The notes under the pieces: generated by a model
Databases searched by the model: none
Told to the model about the DNA's origin: nothing
Seen by the model: the letters and a program-made list of their open reading frames with translations, nothing else
NCBI GenBank assembly: GCA_016169945.1
Contig: JADLSH010000111.1
Span: 62,001-126,000, forward strand
Source of the DNA: Trachythela sp. YZ-2020
Lineage: Eukaryota > Cnidaria > Anthozoa > Malacalcyonacea > Clavulariidae
DNA: 64,000 nucleotides
Direction of reading: 5' to 3'
Made by a program: the position numbers and the translations under genes
Shown here: positions 1 through 12,700 of the stretch, in pieces
How the letters are laid out: each line of letters starts with the position of its first letter
How positions within the stretch are numbered: position 1 is the stretch's first letter

Positions 1-356
1 CATCCCATTTTAGTATATCCTGACCCAGCTGACTAAACAAGTTGGTATCATGAATTTAATACACTAAGATGCATTTATATAAACCTTCAGCAAATTTCTG
101 TGCAGTTATTGTGAATGTTGACCGGAGATATTTAATGTTATAATAATGTTTAAAATTTTGTAGTGTCCAGTCAGGGTACAAGTCATTCACGGTCTAGTAT
201 CCAAAACCAAATTATAGTATCCTGTGGATATCGGGATACTGCAAATTTCAGACCCCGAGCATTGAAATATATATGCCATTAGCTTGTAAGATTTGGCTGG
301 GCAACCACTCTTCAAAATTTCGAGAGTTGTGATTTGTATGATTTTTGTTAATTTAG
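1..356 (+). other. SMC6 intron (3' end of an upstream intron)
   Basis: No coding segment matching the SMC6 N-terminus is visible here. The sequence ends in a pyrimidine-rich stretch and TTAG acceptor before the first exon at 357. The exons encoding the Walker A part of the head must lie upstream of the window. Confidence 0.6.
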
Positions 357-1273
357 TACTGCAGTGATCAAGATTAAATTGAAGAATTGTGGTCAAGATG
401 CATTCAAACCACAAGAATATGGATCACATATTACTATCGAGAGAAGGATTTCAAGCGATGGAGTTGGCTCATATAAAATTTCAAATGCAAATGGTAATTA
501 TAAACTTATAATGATATAATATTAGTGAAACAACAAAAAATGTAGCCTGCATGGCTGGCCCTCGTTCAAGGGGAAAAGAAAAACGGGGAGCGAGGGCCTC
601 CAAGAAAACCCTGCTTTTGTGACTAAACGTTGTTCAATTTTTGAACGTAGAATTTGATTGGTCAACATCAAGAATTAATTTACATGTTGACGCACACAGG
701 AATATATTAGTACATTTCTTTGTCTTGATTGACATGGTTACGCACAAACGAATACATTTCCTTTGGTTTCAAGGTTTTCCCTATAGTTGAGCTGCGTTTT
801 TATTGGTCAATTTTAATGAGCCTGTATTAGGGCGTTTAGTCACGAAAGCCGAAGTTTCTTGCAGGTCCTCACTCCCGCTATTTTTTTTCGCTCCAACGAG
901 GGCCCACCAAGCAGCCTACCAAAATTCCAAGCTAATATTAAATTATTTTACAGTCTACAGTGTTGATACTTCGTGTAAAGCTGGCTAATTTGTGTTTATT
1001 TAGGCAATGTTGTGTCTACTAAAAAGGCAGAACTTAATCATATACTTGATCAGTTTAATATTCAGGTATTTTGTTTGTATAAATATGAACTGTCTTTGTA
1101 TTATAGTATTTACATGCTTAAGGTATGTAATATGTAAGGAACATTGTTAGTAAGTACTGTAGAAAGCATGGTTATTTATATTTATGTTTTAGATTGATAA
1201 TCCAGTGTCAATTTTAAATCAAGACACCAGTAGAAATTTCTTGTATGCATCAGATCCAGGAAAGAAGTATAAG
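357..1273 (+). CDS. SMC6: SMC6 exons 357-493, 1004-1065, 1193-1273: end of N-terminal head
   Basis: These exons encode the stretch with [29 protein letters not shown] and [15 protein letters not shown], the ABC-type N-lobe just before the coiled coil. The first exon is entered with one base of a split codon (T before ACT GCA GTG). A CAG acceptor a few bases later (365) is an alternative in the same frame. Confidence 0.9.
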
Positions 1274-4200
1274 GTATCTTTACCATCACTAATGCAACCA
1301 TAAAATCATCACCACCATCTTCATCATGACCACCATCATCATCACTATCACTATTATCACCATCATTAATACTATCATCATTCACTACCATCATCATAAT
1401 TACCACTATTATCACCATCATCATTCACTACCATCATCATCACTACCAATATTATAACCATCATCAATACCATCATCATTACCAACATCATCATCACTAT
1501 CACTATTATCACCATCATCAATAATACCATCATTACCAACATCATCATCACTACCACTATTATCACCATCATCAATACCATCATCATTCACTACCATCAT
1601 CATTCACTACCACTATTATCACCATCATCAATACCATCATCATCAATACCATCATCATTCACTACCATCATCATCACCAATACCATCATCATCACTACCA
1701 CTATTATCACCATCATCAATATCACCATCATCATTACCAACATCATCATCACTATCACTATTATCACCATGATCAATACCACCATCATCATCACCACTAC
1801 CACTATTATCACCATCGTCATCACCAACATCATCATCACTATTATCACTATCATCAATACGACCATCATCATCACCACTACCATCATCATCACTAACACT
1901 ATTATCACCATCGTCAATACCACCATCATCATCACCACTACCACTATTATCACCATCATCAATACCATCATCATCAATACCATCATCATCAATACCATCA
2001 TCATTCACTACCATCATCATCATCATCAATACCATCATCATCACTACCACTAGTATCACCATCGTCAATATCACCATCATCATTACCAACATCATCATCA
2101 CTATTATCACCATGACCAATACCACCATCATCATCACCACTACCACTATTATCACCATCGTCATCACCAACATCATCATCACTATTATCACTATCATCAA
2201 TACGACCATCATCATCACCACTACCATCATCATCACTAACACTATTATCACCATCGTCAATACCACCATCATCATCACCACTACCACTATTATCACCATC
2301 ATCAATACCACCATCACCATTATCATCATTATCATCATCACCCCAACCATCACCATCGTCATTACCTCCACCATCAGTGTCATCAACATCACCACCAACA
2401 CCATCATAACTACCATCATTATCACCATAATCATACTTACAATCATCACCATCCATCTTCACTATCACCACTCATTATCACCACCAACACCATCATAACC
2501 ACCATCATCATCATAATTACCATCATCATCACCATAATCATACCTACAATCATCACCATCCAACTTCACTATCACCACTCATCACCACCAACGCCATACA
2601 GTTCTTCCATACTCACCATACTCATTCCTCTCCTTACAGTTCTTCCTAAAGGCAACTCAACTGGAACAAATGAACAATGACTATCTCACTATACAAGAAC
2701 AACAGAAAATCATGTCAATCACATTGGAAAAGAAAAAGGAGGTAGTCTTTACCCACTAAATGGCACAAGTATATTGTATGTACATAATCTGTACGATTTC
2801 TGGAAGAGAGTTAATGAGTTTATCTCTGCTTTAGACAATCCCAGAAATGGAGAACGAGGTACATCAACTTGAGGAAAAATATCGAGATTTAGAACAATTA
2901 AAGGTTCTTGAAGGAAAAATTGAAGATTTGAAGAAGGAAATTGCTTGGGCACAAGTTATGGAGAAAGAAAAGGTGCCTGTTTAAGTTTACTTTTCTTCAT
3001 CCCCTAATTATCTTGTCTGATTATATATGTTCACCTCAGTCACATGTGAGAATAGATCTTCAGGTTTAACCCCTGTAGTAACACTGGACCAATAAGAGAT
3101 GGTGCTTACTGGACCTCTAGACAGAACAGTTTAGAACTGTTTGATCACCTCATGTCAGTTTCCCAATGATGAATCCATCCTCGCGCTCATTGTGATATAT
3201 TGCATCATGATTGGTTGTGATATATGTATGTGAAGATTGCTTTATGGGACTCGTCTCTTGTGTTGCCACGCAGGAGGCGAGCTGAGAGAAGCTAGATAGT
3301 ATCTAACCAGGCCATCTAAGCAATTTCTCTCTTTGACCATAAGTTACAGAACAAAAAATTTCTGCAAATATTCCGCCATTTAGCTAACTAGGCAAGATGG
3401 GAAACGAAGCGTAAATGTCATAGGCTATCGAGTCTAAATGATCTCATCTAATTATTATACATTGTTTAAGTTGTATGAATAAACTTGACCCCCCTTGTCC
3501 TCCAAGCCCTTGTCAACCTAACATCGGCACTGCTGTTTAGTTTAGTCCATCTGTTTCTCTCTCTTTTCACTTATTTGTTTTTGTTTGTTTCTTTCATTCT
3601 TTGTTTTTATTTCATTCAATCATTGTGCAGTCTTCCTCGTTTCTTTCTCAATATATCCAAACATTTTCTGGGACCAAATGGTCCCGTGTTCCTATACATT
3701 TTTCACCTCTGTATCTAACATTAATATTATATTCACCTTTGCGGTTTTGGTGGCACAAGTGGTTAGGACATGTGCGTTTCACCTCCGTAATTGAGGTTCA
3801 ATTCTTGCGATTTATGTAGTTGTTTGATTCGAATTTCGTGTCGGTTGCACGTGAGAAGAATTCTTCGAGTACTATTCTACCAAACACTACAGATTTTAAG
3901 CCCCACAGGCGACTTATCGGAATGATATTGACATTAAAATATCCGTTATTATACAGAAACGCAAGCCTATCACGGCAAGCATCAACTCTGAAAAGGAGAG
4001 ACTTCCCAGATATGATGAAAAACTTCAAGAGTGTGAGGTATTGTAGCGCATTTAGCAGTGAGTTTTGTACAACATCAGATCACTTTAAGGTAGCCCACAT
4101 TCAAGAATATGTACTGCCTCTGTATGATCTAACCATGCTCAACTCAGCAGTGAGTTATGTACAACATCAGATCATTTTAAGATATCCCACATTCAAGAAC

Positions 4201-6740
4201 ATGTACTACCTCTGTATGATATAACCGTGCTTAACTCAGCAGTGAATTCTGTACAACATCAGATCATTTTAATGTAGCTCACATTCAAGAACATGTACTA
4301 CCTCTGTATGATCTAACCATGCTTAACTCAACAGTGAGTTCTGTCCAACATCAGATCATTTTAAGATAGCTCACATTCAAGAACATGTACTACCTCTGTA
4401 TGATCTAACCATGCTTAACTCAACAGTGAGTTCTGTACAACATCACATCACTTTAATGTAGCTCACATTCAAGAACATGTACTACCTCTGTATGATTTAA
4501 CCATGCTTAACTCAAACAATCACGTCTGTACAACATCAGATCACTTTAAGGTAGCTCACATTAGTAGTAATATAGGGGCCGTTCGAGCCCCTTTTGTAGG
4601 AGGCCGCAGGGGGCCACACTAATTAGTATGCAAGGGGGCCGCAGGGGGCCACACTAATTAGTATGCAAGGGGGCCGCAGGGGGCCACACTAATTAGTATA
4701 CAAGGGGGCCGCAGGGGGCCACACTAATTAGTATACAAGGGGGCCGCAGGGGGCCACACTAATTAGTATGCAAGGGGGCCGCAGGGGGCCACACTAATTA
4801 GTATGCAAGGGGGCCGCAGGGGGCCACACTAATTAGTATGCAAGGGGGCCGCAGGGGGCCACACTGATTAGTATGCAAGGGGCCGCAGGGGGCCACACTA
4901 ATTAGTATGCAAGGGGGTCGCAGGGGGCCACACTAATTAGTATGCAAGGGGGCCGCAAACATGAGCGTATAGGGGGCCGCAGGTGGCCGCGAACGCAACT
5001 CATCATTAACATAAACATTAATTATGTTTAGGCGCGTTTGGGCAAAACAGTCATTAAGCTGAGCTCAGCATTTTCGTCACAAAAAGAGTTAATCCTTACG
5101 CTTTTTATCACAATAGCTAGACGTTTCTATATATTTGCCAAGCTTTGTGTTCCAAACACAGTCCGTTTCGACAACGAGTAAATAACATATTCTCGTATCT
5201 AATATCACCTTATACGAAACGGCTTAGACAACTAATATAGCCCAGTCTGATGTCAACAACTACAGACCCATTGCCATACTCTGCGCTGTCAGTAAAGTAC
5301 TTGAGCGTCATGTTCATAATCATTTTTATCAGTTTCTCGCGGGTCATAATTTATTACATCATGCCCAGTCTGGTTTTAGGAGAAATCACTCGTGTGAAAC
5401 GGCGTTATGCAAACTTGTAAATATGTGGACATCCAATATGGAGAGCGGCCTCTTAAATGGGGATGTATTTATTGATCTTCGCAAAGCTTTCGACATGGTA
5501 GATACAGATTTGTTGCTACGAAAACTTGAAGTCTACAAATGTGATGATCTGACACTAACGTGGTTTAAGTCGTACTTGCAAGAGAGGGACCAACTTGTAC
5601 AGTTCCGAGGAACTTTATCATCAAAGAAATCGTCCCAGTATGGTGTCCCCCAAGGAAGTATTCTGGGTCCTCTGTTGTTCATAGCATTTATCAACGATCT
5701 TCCACTGTATGTCAACTCCAACACAGATATGTATGCTGATGATTCGACGATTCTTACTAGTGCTAGAACAGTCGAGGAACTCAATGTTAAATTAACTGAG
5801 GATATGGCAAACGTTCAGACGTGGTGTACCAATAACAACATGGTAGTAAATAACAGCAAGACAAAGGCAATGATGATAACAACTTATCAGCGTGCAGCCA
5901 CACTAAATTCAGACTTACAAGTAGAATTTAAAGGAGTTCAGTTAAAAAATACCGACAATGAGAAATTACTTGGTGTTGTTATCAATGAACATCTATCCTG
6001 GAAACAACAGATCGACAAAGTAGCAAAGTCTCTGAGAAAAGGAATACATCTTTTGAGACAGATTAAGGAGTATTTACCCGTTGGTCACAGAGTAATTTAT
6101 TACAAATGCTTTTTGCAACCTCACATTGACTATTGCTGCACAGTTTGGGGACAATCAAGTCATATTACTCGCATACATAAACTGCAAAAGTTGGCTCTGA
6201 GAGTTATCTATGACAAACCAAGACTAACATCTTCTGGTCCACTATTCATAGCCGCTGGAGTTCTACCAATACAGCAAAGAGTCAGGCTACGATCAGCTAT
6301 AATGGTATACAAATCCCTGAACAATTTGGTCCCCACATATATAAGTAACATGTTTACATTGAAGTCATCAGTGACCAAACGAGTTACTAGAAGTTCAGTG
6401 AGTGGTGATCTGTGGATACCGAGAACTCAACTAACAATCAGAGAGAAGACTTTGCCACACAGTGGCGCTATCTTATATAATAGTTTACCACTTGAGATAA
6501 GACAATCAACAACTCTAAATTCTTTTAAAACAAAAGCGTACATATACTTTTTAGGTACAAGCATGTAGAAAAATATAGATTAACGTAGTAGTTTTTCAAT
6601 TTGTACTTTGTGTGTGTTACTGTACTAGTTTATGTCATGTAAGTTTAACATGTATTTAAGAGATAATAATAGGACAGAAGGCCCAGTGTAAGATTAGCTT
6701 TGCTAAACTGGTTTTTGTAATTTACCTTCTTTAAATAAAG

Positions 6741-6782
<42 letters not shown>

Positions 6783-9700
6783 GCGACGCTTAACCTAGTA
6801 AAATATTATTGCCTTATGCGAAATAATAACAAGCAGAAATATAGCTTTCTAAAACGAGAAAGGTCTTATAGTCTAAGAAATGTCTAAGGTCTTATAGAGA
6901 AATACAAATATATGTTTGCCAAGGGAATGTTAAAGGGATTTAAACCTTACACAGTTTCAAGCGTTTTAGATGTAGCAGAGGAGCAGTAATTTTTAAGCGA
7001 GATTTACGAGCATATACAAGCATTGTATGCAAACACAATTCTATGCGTAGGCTTTGTAAGTCATCAGCGATTTGAATAAATTTATAATAATAAATATAAT
7101 CGTTAACAGCGATTTGAATAAATTTAGAATATATCATTATAGGACGGGAAAATATTGTACAATGTACACACAGCACCAACATTTTTAAACACATTTATTG
7201 ATTATAATTTATTTTACAGCGTTAGTAAGGTCTGCTCCTAAGAGCATATCGTTTAGGCGTCTTTTGTATCCGTAAAGAGTTCTCATATTCTTGTCTGTCT
7301 TCGGGTGATAATCTTACTATATCCTCAACTTTCATAGGAATATATTTTGGTCTGTCCCTCAATAAGAAACGTTCATATCGCTCTCTTTCCTTGTGTGTCA
7401 TCATAGCCAGATCACTTTCTTTCCAATCAGCCGAGTCTACCCAATTGTGGAAAAAGTTGTGTTTGAGTTTGGGTCGTTCTCCTTGTGTTGGTGGTGGTGT
7501 GAGAAAGCCAGGTTTAGGAGTAGCAGGCACAGGTTGTGTCATCTCGATAGATCTAGGAGTGGTTGGTTGTGTTATCTCCATAGGTTTAGGAGCAGCGTCT
7601 TCAACGATTTTTGGGATTTCAGCAATTGCAGGATGGTGGACTGGAATATCCATCTTGTTTTTAAAAGTTAGAAATCGATTTAGTTGGTCAGAATACAGTT
7701 TGCTTTTTTCAACCGCGGTAAGCTGCGGTGCTGCAGTGATCTCTTGCATTCGCTTCTCGGTGTTATACATCACATTTACAAGGGGTGGTTGACGATAGGA
7801 CTGTTTCCGTACATATTCGACTAAGGCCTCGCCTGGTAATACATTTGTTTTGAGTCGTTGTTGATCATCCGTTGTAGGTTTTAAATCCAACATCAAATAC
7901 CCATGAGGACGGCTCGTAGCTTCTTCATAACTCCTCATAAACTCTCGCACTCTGCCAGGATGAACTTGTCTTGCAAGCATAGAGATTTGTTGCCTATTTC
8001 TTGGTGACTTAAACAACACGATATAATGGGCGTTGAGACTAATATTTCTCATTTCTTTGCCTTGATGAAATATATTTTGGACAATGTAGATGACACAATG
8101 TTTGGACAAATTTCTGTGATGGCTCCCTTTTGTGAAAAGATCAGCTATACGTTTGTCCTTGCCCGATTGTGCCATGCCTTTGTACCATGCATCTGCTTTT
8201 TGTGGCGTGAACGGTTACCTGGTGTGGAAAAGATCTTTCCACAGACTTTGCATGGATAAGACATGTTTACAGGCTCACAGTCAAACGTAAAATGAATTCG
8301 GACTATGAGTACCGTCATATAAAATGATATCCTAAGATACTGTATGATATCCTAAAATGATATCCTAAGATACTGTATGATACCCTAAAATGGTATCCTA
8401 AGATACTGTACGATATCCTAAGATACTGTATGATATCCTAAAATGATATCCTAAGATACTGTATGATATCCTAAGATACTGTATGATATCCTAAGATACT
8501 GTATGATATCTTAAGATACTGTACGATATCTTAAGATACTGTACGATTATATATGTATGTCTCCCAATAAGGTCTTCATTACGTTGTTGGTTGTCGAACA
8601 GATATGACTAATCTTACCAAACACAGATCGTTTATAGAGCTTCTATGTTTTTCTCATCCAGCTCAACAACAACCCTTGTTGAGTTCTGCATCACAAGGAC
8701 AGATTCGGTTTCTATGTAATTGTATGGAATATTTTATGGATCTTACACTTCCTAAACACACAATGGACAAACTTAGACCTTTTGAACACGATATTATTGA
8801 TCTGACTAATAAAAATAAAAGTGTTAAAACAAAAAGGAAGATACTTGTTCAGCGTGGAAATGGTTTCCTAGGATTGGTACTCGCTCCAATCTTAGAAGGA
8901 CTTGCAGAATTGGTATAAAATGATCAACATTAAATTCATCTCCTCATTCTAACTATGGACAGCAACAAAGGAACATCTCCGATCCATTGGCGTGTTCAAG
9001 ACATACTCCAGCGTTTAAACGATAAAGTTGATAAATACAATGCTGAAGAAATTGTTCAGTACATTCTCACATCTACAGACATTTTGTCATAGGAGAAATC
9101 GTCTACATAGGGCAAAATATACGCGGGACAAATATTGTAGATCTTTTACAATATATAGTTTTACCTTATAATGCTATGATTCCAGAGCCTTATGGATTGA
9201 ATATATTTCTCGAAGGTCTTGCAGTATTGGATATTGATAAAGGTCTAATCGCCAATGGACGAGTCCTCGCAATGCTAGCACGGATGGAGTCACGGCAAGA
9301 TGAAGATACTGAGGATTCGTCTGAAGATGCAAAATGTAACAATTGTGAAAATTGTTTACACATGTCAATTGGGTACATGCCCTATCTGTGCATGGACAGA
9401 TTTTTATTCGAGTTTTACCGGATGTCACTGTATGATTTGTGATTGTACACTTTACAAAGATGATTTTACACATACGATTGCGTGTTGTTCACATTGTCAT
9501 TGTGATGAAATATTAGATGTGGGTACAAATAGAAGGTACTTTTATGAGTCCAAATAAAATATAAAAGTGAAGCATTTTCCTATCAGTTGAACATTGGAAG
9601 CCGACCAAGACGCATGAAAAGATGAGAGGTGTACTTATTCCCGACGTAAAACTACTTACTGATCATTATACACGAAATCAACGTGCTGGAGAAGCGCTGA

Positions 9701-12700
9701 CTGGAGCGAGAAACAGAGGTTTACTGGTCCCAGATGTAAAACTATTGACACAACATTATACAAGAAATCAACATGGTGGTAGTATTGAAGGATTTCATGG
9801 AGGAAGAATGCAGAGGGGATATGGAATCGGGGGTATTTTCAAGAGTCTTGCAAGATTTGCAATACCTTTATTCAAACAAGGCGCTAAAACAGTTGGTAAA
9901 AGAGCGTTACAATCAGCAACAGAAGTTGGTCAAGATGTACTCGATGGGAAAAATGTATCAAAATCAATAAAGTCTCGTGGACGAGAAGTTGTCAAAGACT
10001 TTGCTGAACTGGGAGTTAAGAGGTTACTACGGCAATCAGGTCGAGGAAACAAGAGACAAAGTGTTTCAGGCAGTAATATAGCATCCGCCAAAAAGCGAAA
10101 ACTGTGTTACCATCCAGAAGAGGAACACGTAAAACCTACCAGAGCGATAAGCGATGAAGAAAGTAGCGATGAGATTGACTCGGACAGTGAATACTCTCAA
10201 GATGATATTTAAGACACTCTGTAAAATAAATATTAATCAATAAATGTGTTTTAAAAATGTTTGTGCTGTGTGTACATTGTACAATATTTTCCCGTCCTAT
10301 AATGATATATTCTAAATTTATTCAAATCGCTGTTAACGATTTTATTATTATAAATTTATTCAAATCGCCGATGACTTACAAAGCCTACGCATAGAATTGT
10401 GTTTGCATACAATGCTTGTATATGCTCGTAAATCTCGCTTAAAAATTACTGCTCCTCTGCTACATCTAAAACGCTTGAAACTGTGTAAGGTTTAAATCCC
10501 TTTAACATTCCCTTGGCAAACATATATTTGTATTTCTCTATAAGACCTTAGACCTTTCTTAGACTATAAGACCTAAAGACCTTTCTCGTTTTAGAAAGCT
10601 ATATTTCTGCTTGTTATTATTTCGCATAAGGCAATAATATTTTACTAGGTTAAGCGTCGCTATATTAGTTGTCTTAGGGGCTGTTTATATGGAAGCCGGG
10701 CTGGCTCGTTGACTGGGCCAGCCCGCTTAGCGAGATCTCGCCGTGTAATTGATTTTATAGTAAAAACTACTGTGCGTTTATATGAACAAAAGGCGAGATC
10801 TCGCGATGAAATTTCCCCATATAAACACTCACTAACCGGGCCAGCCCGGTTGCCGGGATGAAAGTTGAAAGAGACGCCGCCGCCAATTTGTCTGCGAGCT
10901 ATTTTTAAGAACTGTCAAAACAATGTCAAAGGTCAAAACAACTAAATCATCCCACCTACCGGGATGAAATTTTCTCATATAAACACAAGACAAATTGAGC
11001 CAGCCTGGCTTTCATATAAACAGCCCCTAAGCCGTTTCGTATAAGGTGATATTAGATACGAGAATATATTATTTACTCGTTGTCGAAACGGACTGTGTTT
11101 GGAACACAAAGCTTGGCAAATATATAGAAACGTCTAGCAATTGTGATAAAAAGCGTAAGGATTAACTCTTTTTGTGACGAAAATGCTGAGCTCAGCTTAA
11201 TGACTGTTTTGCCCAAACGCGCCTAAACATAATTAATGTTTATGTTAATGATGAGTTGCGTTCGCGACCCCCTGCGGCCCACTATATGCTCATGTTTGCG
11301 GCCCCCCTTGCGTAGTAATTAGTGTGGCCCCCTGCGACCCCCTTGCATAGTAATTAGTGTGGCCCCCTGCGGCCCCCTATATGCTAGTGTTTACGGCCCC
11401 CTTGCATACTAATTAGTTTGGCCCCCTTGCATACTAATTAGTGTGGCCCCCCTATACTACTCACATTCAAGAACATGTACTACCTCTGTATGATTTAACT
11501 ATGCTTAACTCAGCAGTTCGCTTACCTCTGTCACTCAAGACTCAAACTTGTTCTGTTCGTAGACTAACATAGCAGTACAAGAAGCAACTTGGGGCGAAGT
11601 GAAGACTGAGATGGATAAAATCTCCAGTGAAAGTGACCAACTGACGGTTCGTCAAGAAAGTATTAATGGCGAAGTTAAGAAAATGAAAGATATCGTCAGA
11701 ATACATCAGGTGTGCACTTATAGTTAAGGCAATTATGATTGTCTTCTCAATTAGGTTTGTTTTGTTTTAGTTAAGTTAAGTTTTGTTTTAGTTTAGTTTT
11801 AGTTTAGTTTTGTTTTAGTTTTGTTTTAGTTTTGTTTTAGTTTAGTTTTAGTTTTGTTTTAGTTTTGTTTTAGTTTTGTTTTAGTTTTGTTTTAGTTTTG
11901 TTTTAGTTTTGTTTTAGTTTTGTTTTAGTTTTGTTTTAGTTTTGTTTGAGTTTTGTTTTAGTTTTGTTTTAGTTAAGTTTTGTTTTGTTTTGTTTTAGTT
12001 TTGTTTTAGTTAAGTTAAGTGTAGTTTTTGTTTTAGTTAAGTTTAGTTTTGTTTTGTTTTAGTTAAGTTTAGTTTTAGTTAAGTTTAGTTTTAGTTTTTG
12101 TTTTAGTTTTAGTTTTAGTTTAGTTTTTGTTTTGTTTTAGTTAAGTTTAGTTTTAGTTTTTGTTTTGTTTTAGTTTAGTTTAGACAAAGGTCGCCGAGGG
12201 TTAGTTAAGGTTAATCCGTAAGGGTTAGTTTTTAGTGAGGGAGGAAAACCGGAGTACCCGGAGAAAAACCCTCGAAGCACAGGAGAGAACCAACCAATCT
12301 CAACTTACATAAGTTAATCAAGCACAGAGACGTTACCCATAGACGGATTTTCTGGGGGGAGGGGTGCTTTGCTATCTAGCCTCCCACCAGCGGCTCCACC
12401 CCTGGACCTCACTGGGGGCTAAGCCCTGCAGCACAACGTTTGGTGACGCCAGCGCACCGCCACCCCCCCTAGTAATAAATATGAAAATCCGTCTATGACG
12501 TTACCCAACCATGTAAATCCAGCTTAACTCAGAGGTAAGGGGCAGGAACATCTCGACTTTTAAACACGAAATGCGCAATGGAGGTAAAAAAGTTTCCCTT
12601 TCCCTGACGCATCTACACTTGTTCATGCCATTACATGTCGATTTGAATTTCTTTTCAAGCATGAGCTAAGGAAAATGGAAAGAGAATTACATAATACTGA

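Larger units (their letters stand above)
5241..6780 (+). mobile_element. 5'-truncated CR1/L2-like LINE inserted in the Polinton left repeat
   Basis: The insertion begins at CCCAGTCTGATG and ends in an (ATT)n tail of about 10 units after AATAAAGTTTG. Comparison with the uninterrupted right arm (CTATATTAGTTGTC) gives the borders. It encodes the C-terminal part of a reverse transcriptase. The microsatellite tail in place of poly(A) suits the CR1/L2/Rex group. Confidence 0.85.
4563..7218 (+). repeat. Polinton left terminal inverted repeat (interrupted)
   Basis: 4563-5240 and 6781-7218 are the reverse complement of the right arm. A LINE splits it at 5241. Without the LINE it is about 1.1 kb, longer than the right arm (~0.9 kb) mainly because it has more terminal 35-bp subrepeats. 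The inner end carries the poly(A) signal of the ATPase gene. Confidence 0.9.
4563..11461. mobile_element. Deleted Polinton/Maverick (adintovirus-like) element
   Basis: The 6,899-bp element is bounded by AGTAGT...ACTACT termini and a CACATT duplication. It has long inverted repeats (4563-7218 with a LINE inserted; 10221-11461 with a MITE inserted) around a ~3-kb unique core. The core carries the end of a packaging ATPase (minus strand), a zinc-finger ORF, a short conserved-looking ORF, a broken Cys-rich gene and a basic core/capsid-like protein. Genes for protein-primed DNA polymerase, retroviral-type integrase, protease and major capsid are absent, so this copy cannot move by itself. Assignment rests on structure plus the ATPase and core-like proteins; no database search was possible. 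Confidence 0.85.
10221..11461 (-). repeat. Polinton right terminal inverted repeat (interrupted)
   Basis: Reverse complement of the left arm, split by a MITE at 10677-11027, and ending in inverted copies of the 35-bp subrepeat and the ACTACT terminus. Confidence 0.9.

Noticed and set aside
803..988. 61-codon ORF in the first SMC6 intron
   Set aside because: It covers the right inverted repeat of a MITE.
1655..2498. Long Asp/Gly, Met/Val and Ile/Thr ORFs on both strands
   Set aside because: All are frames of the (CAT/CAC)n array; none shows a non-repetitive coding flank.
3820..4224. 134-codon plus-strand ORF
   Set aside because: It overlaps a SINE, an SMC6 exon in another frame, and the 92-bp satellite. 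The SMC6 reading explains the region better.
7391..7792. Plus-strand ORFs opposite the ATPase tail
   Set aside because: Antisense shadows of the Pro/Thr-rich ATPase C-terminus.
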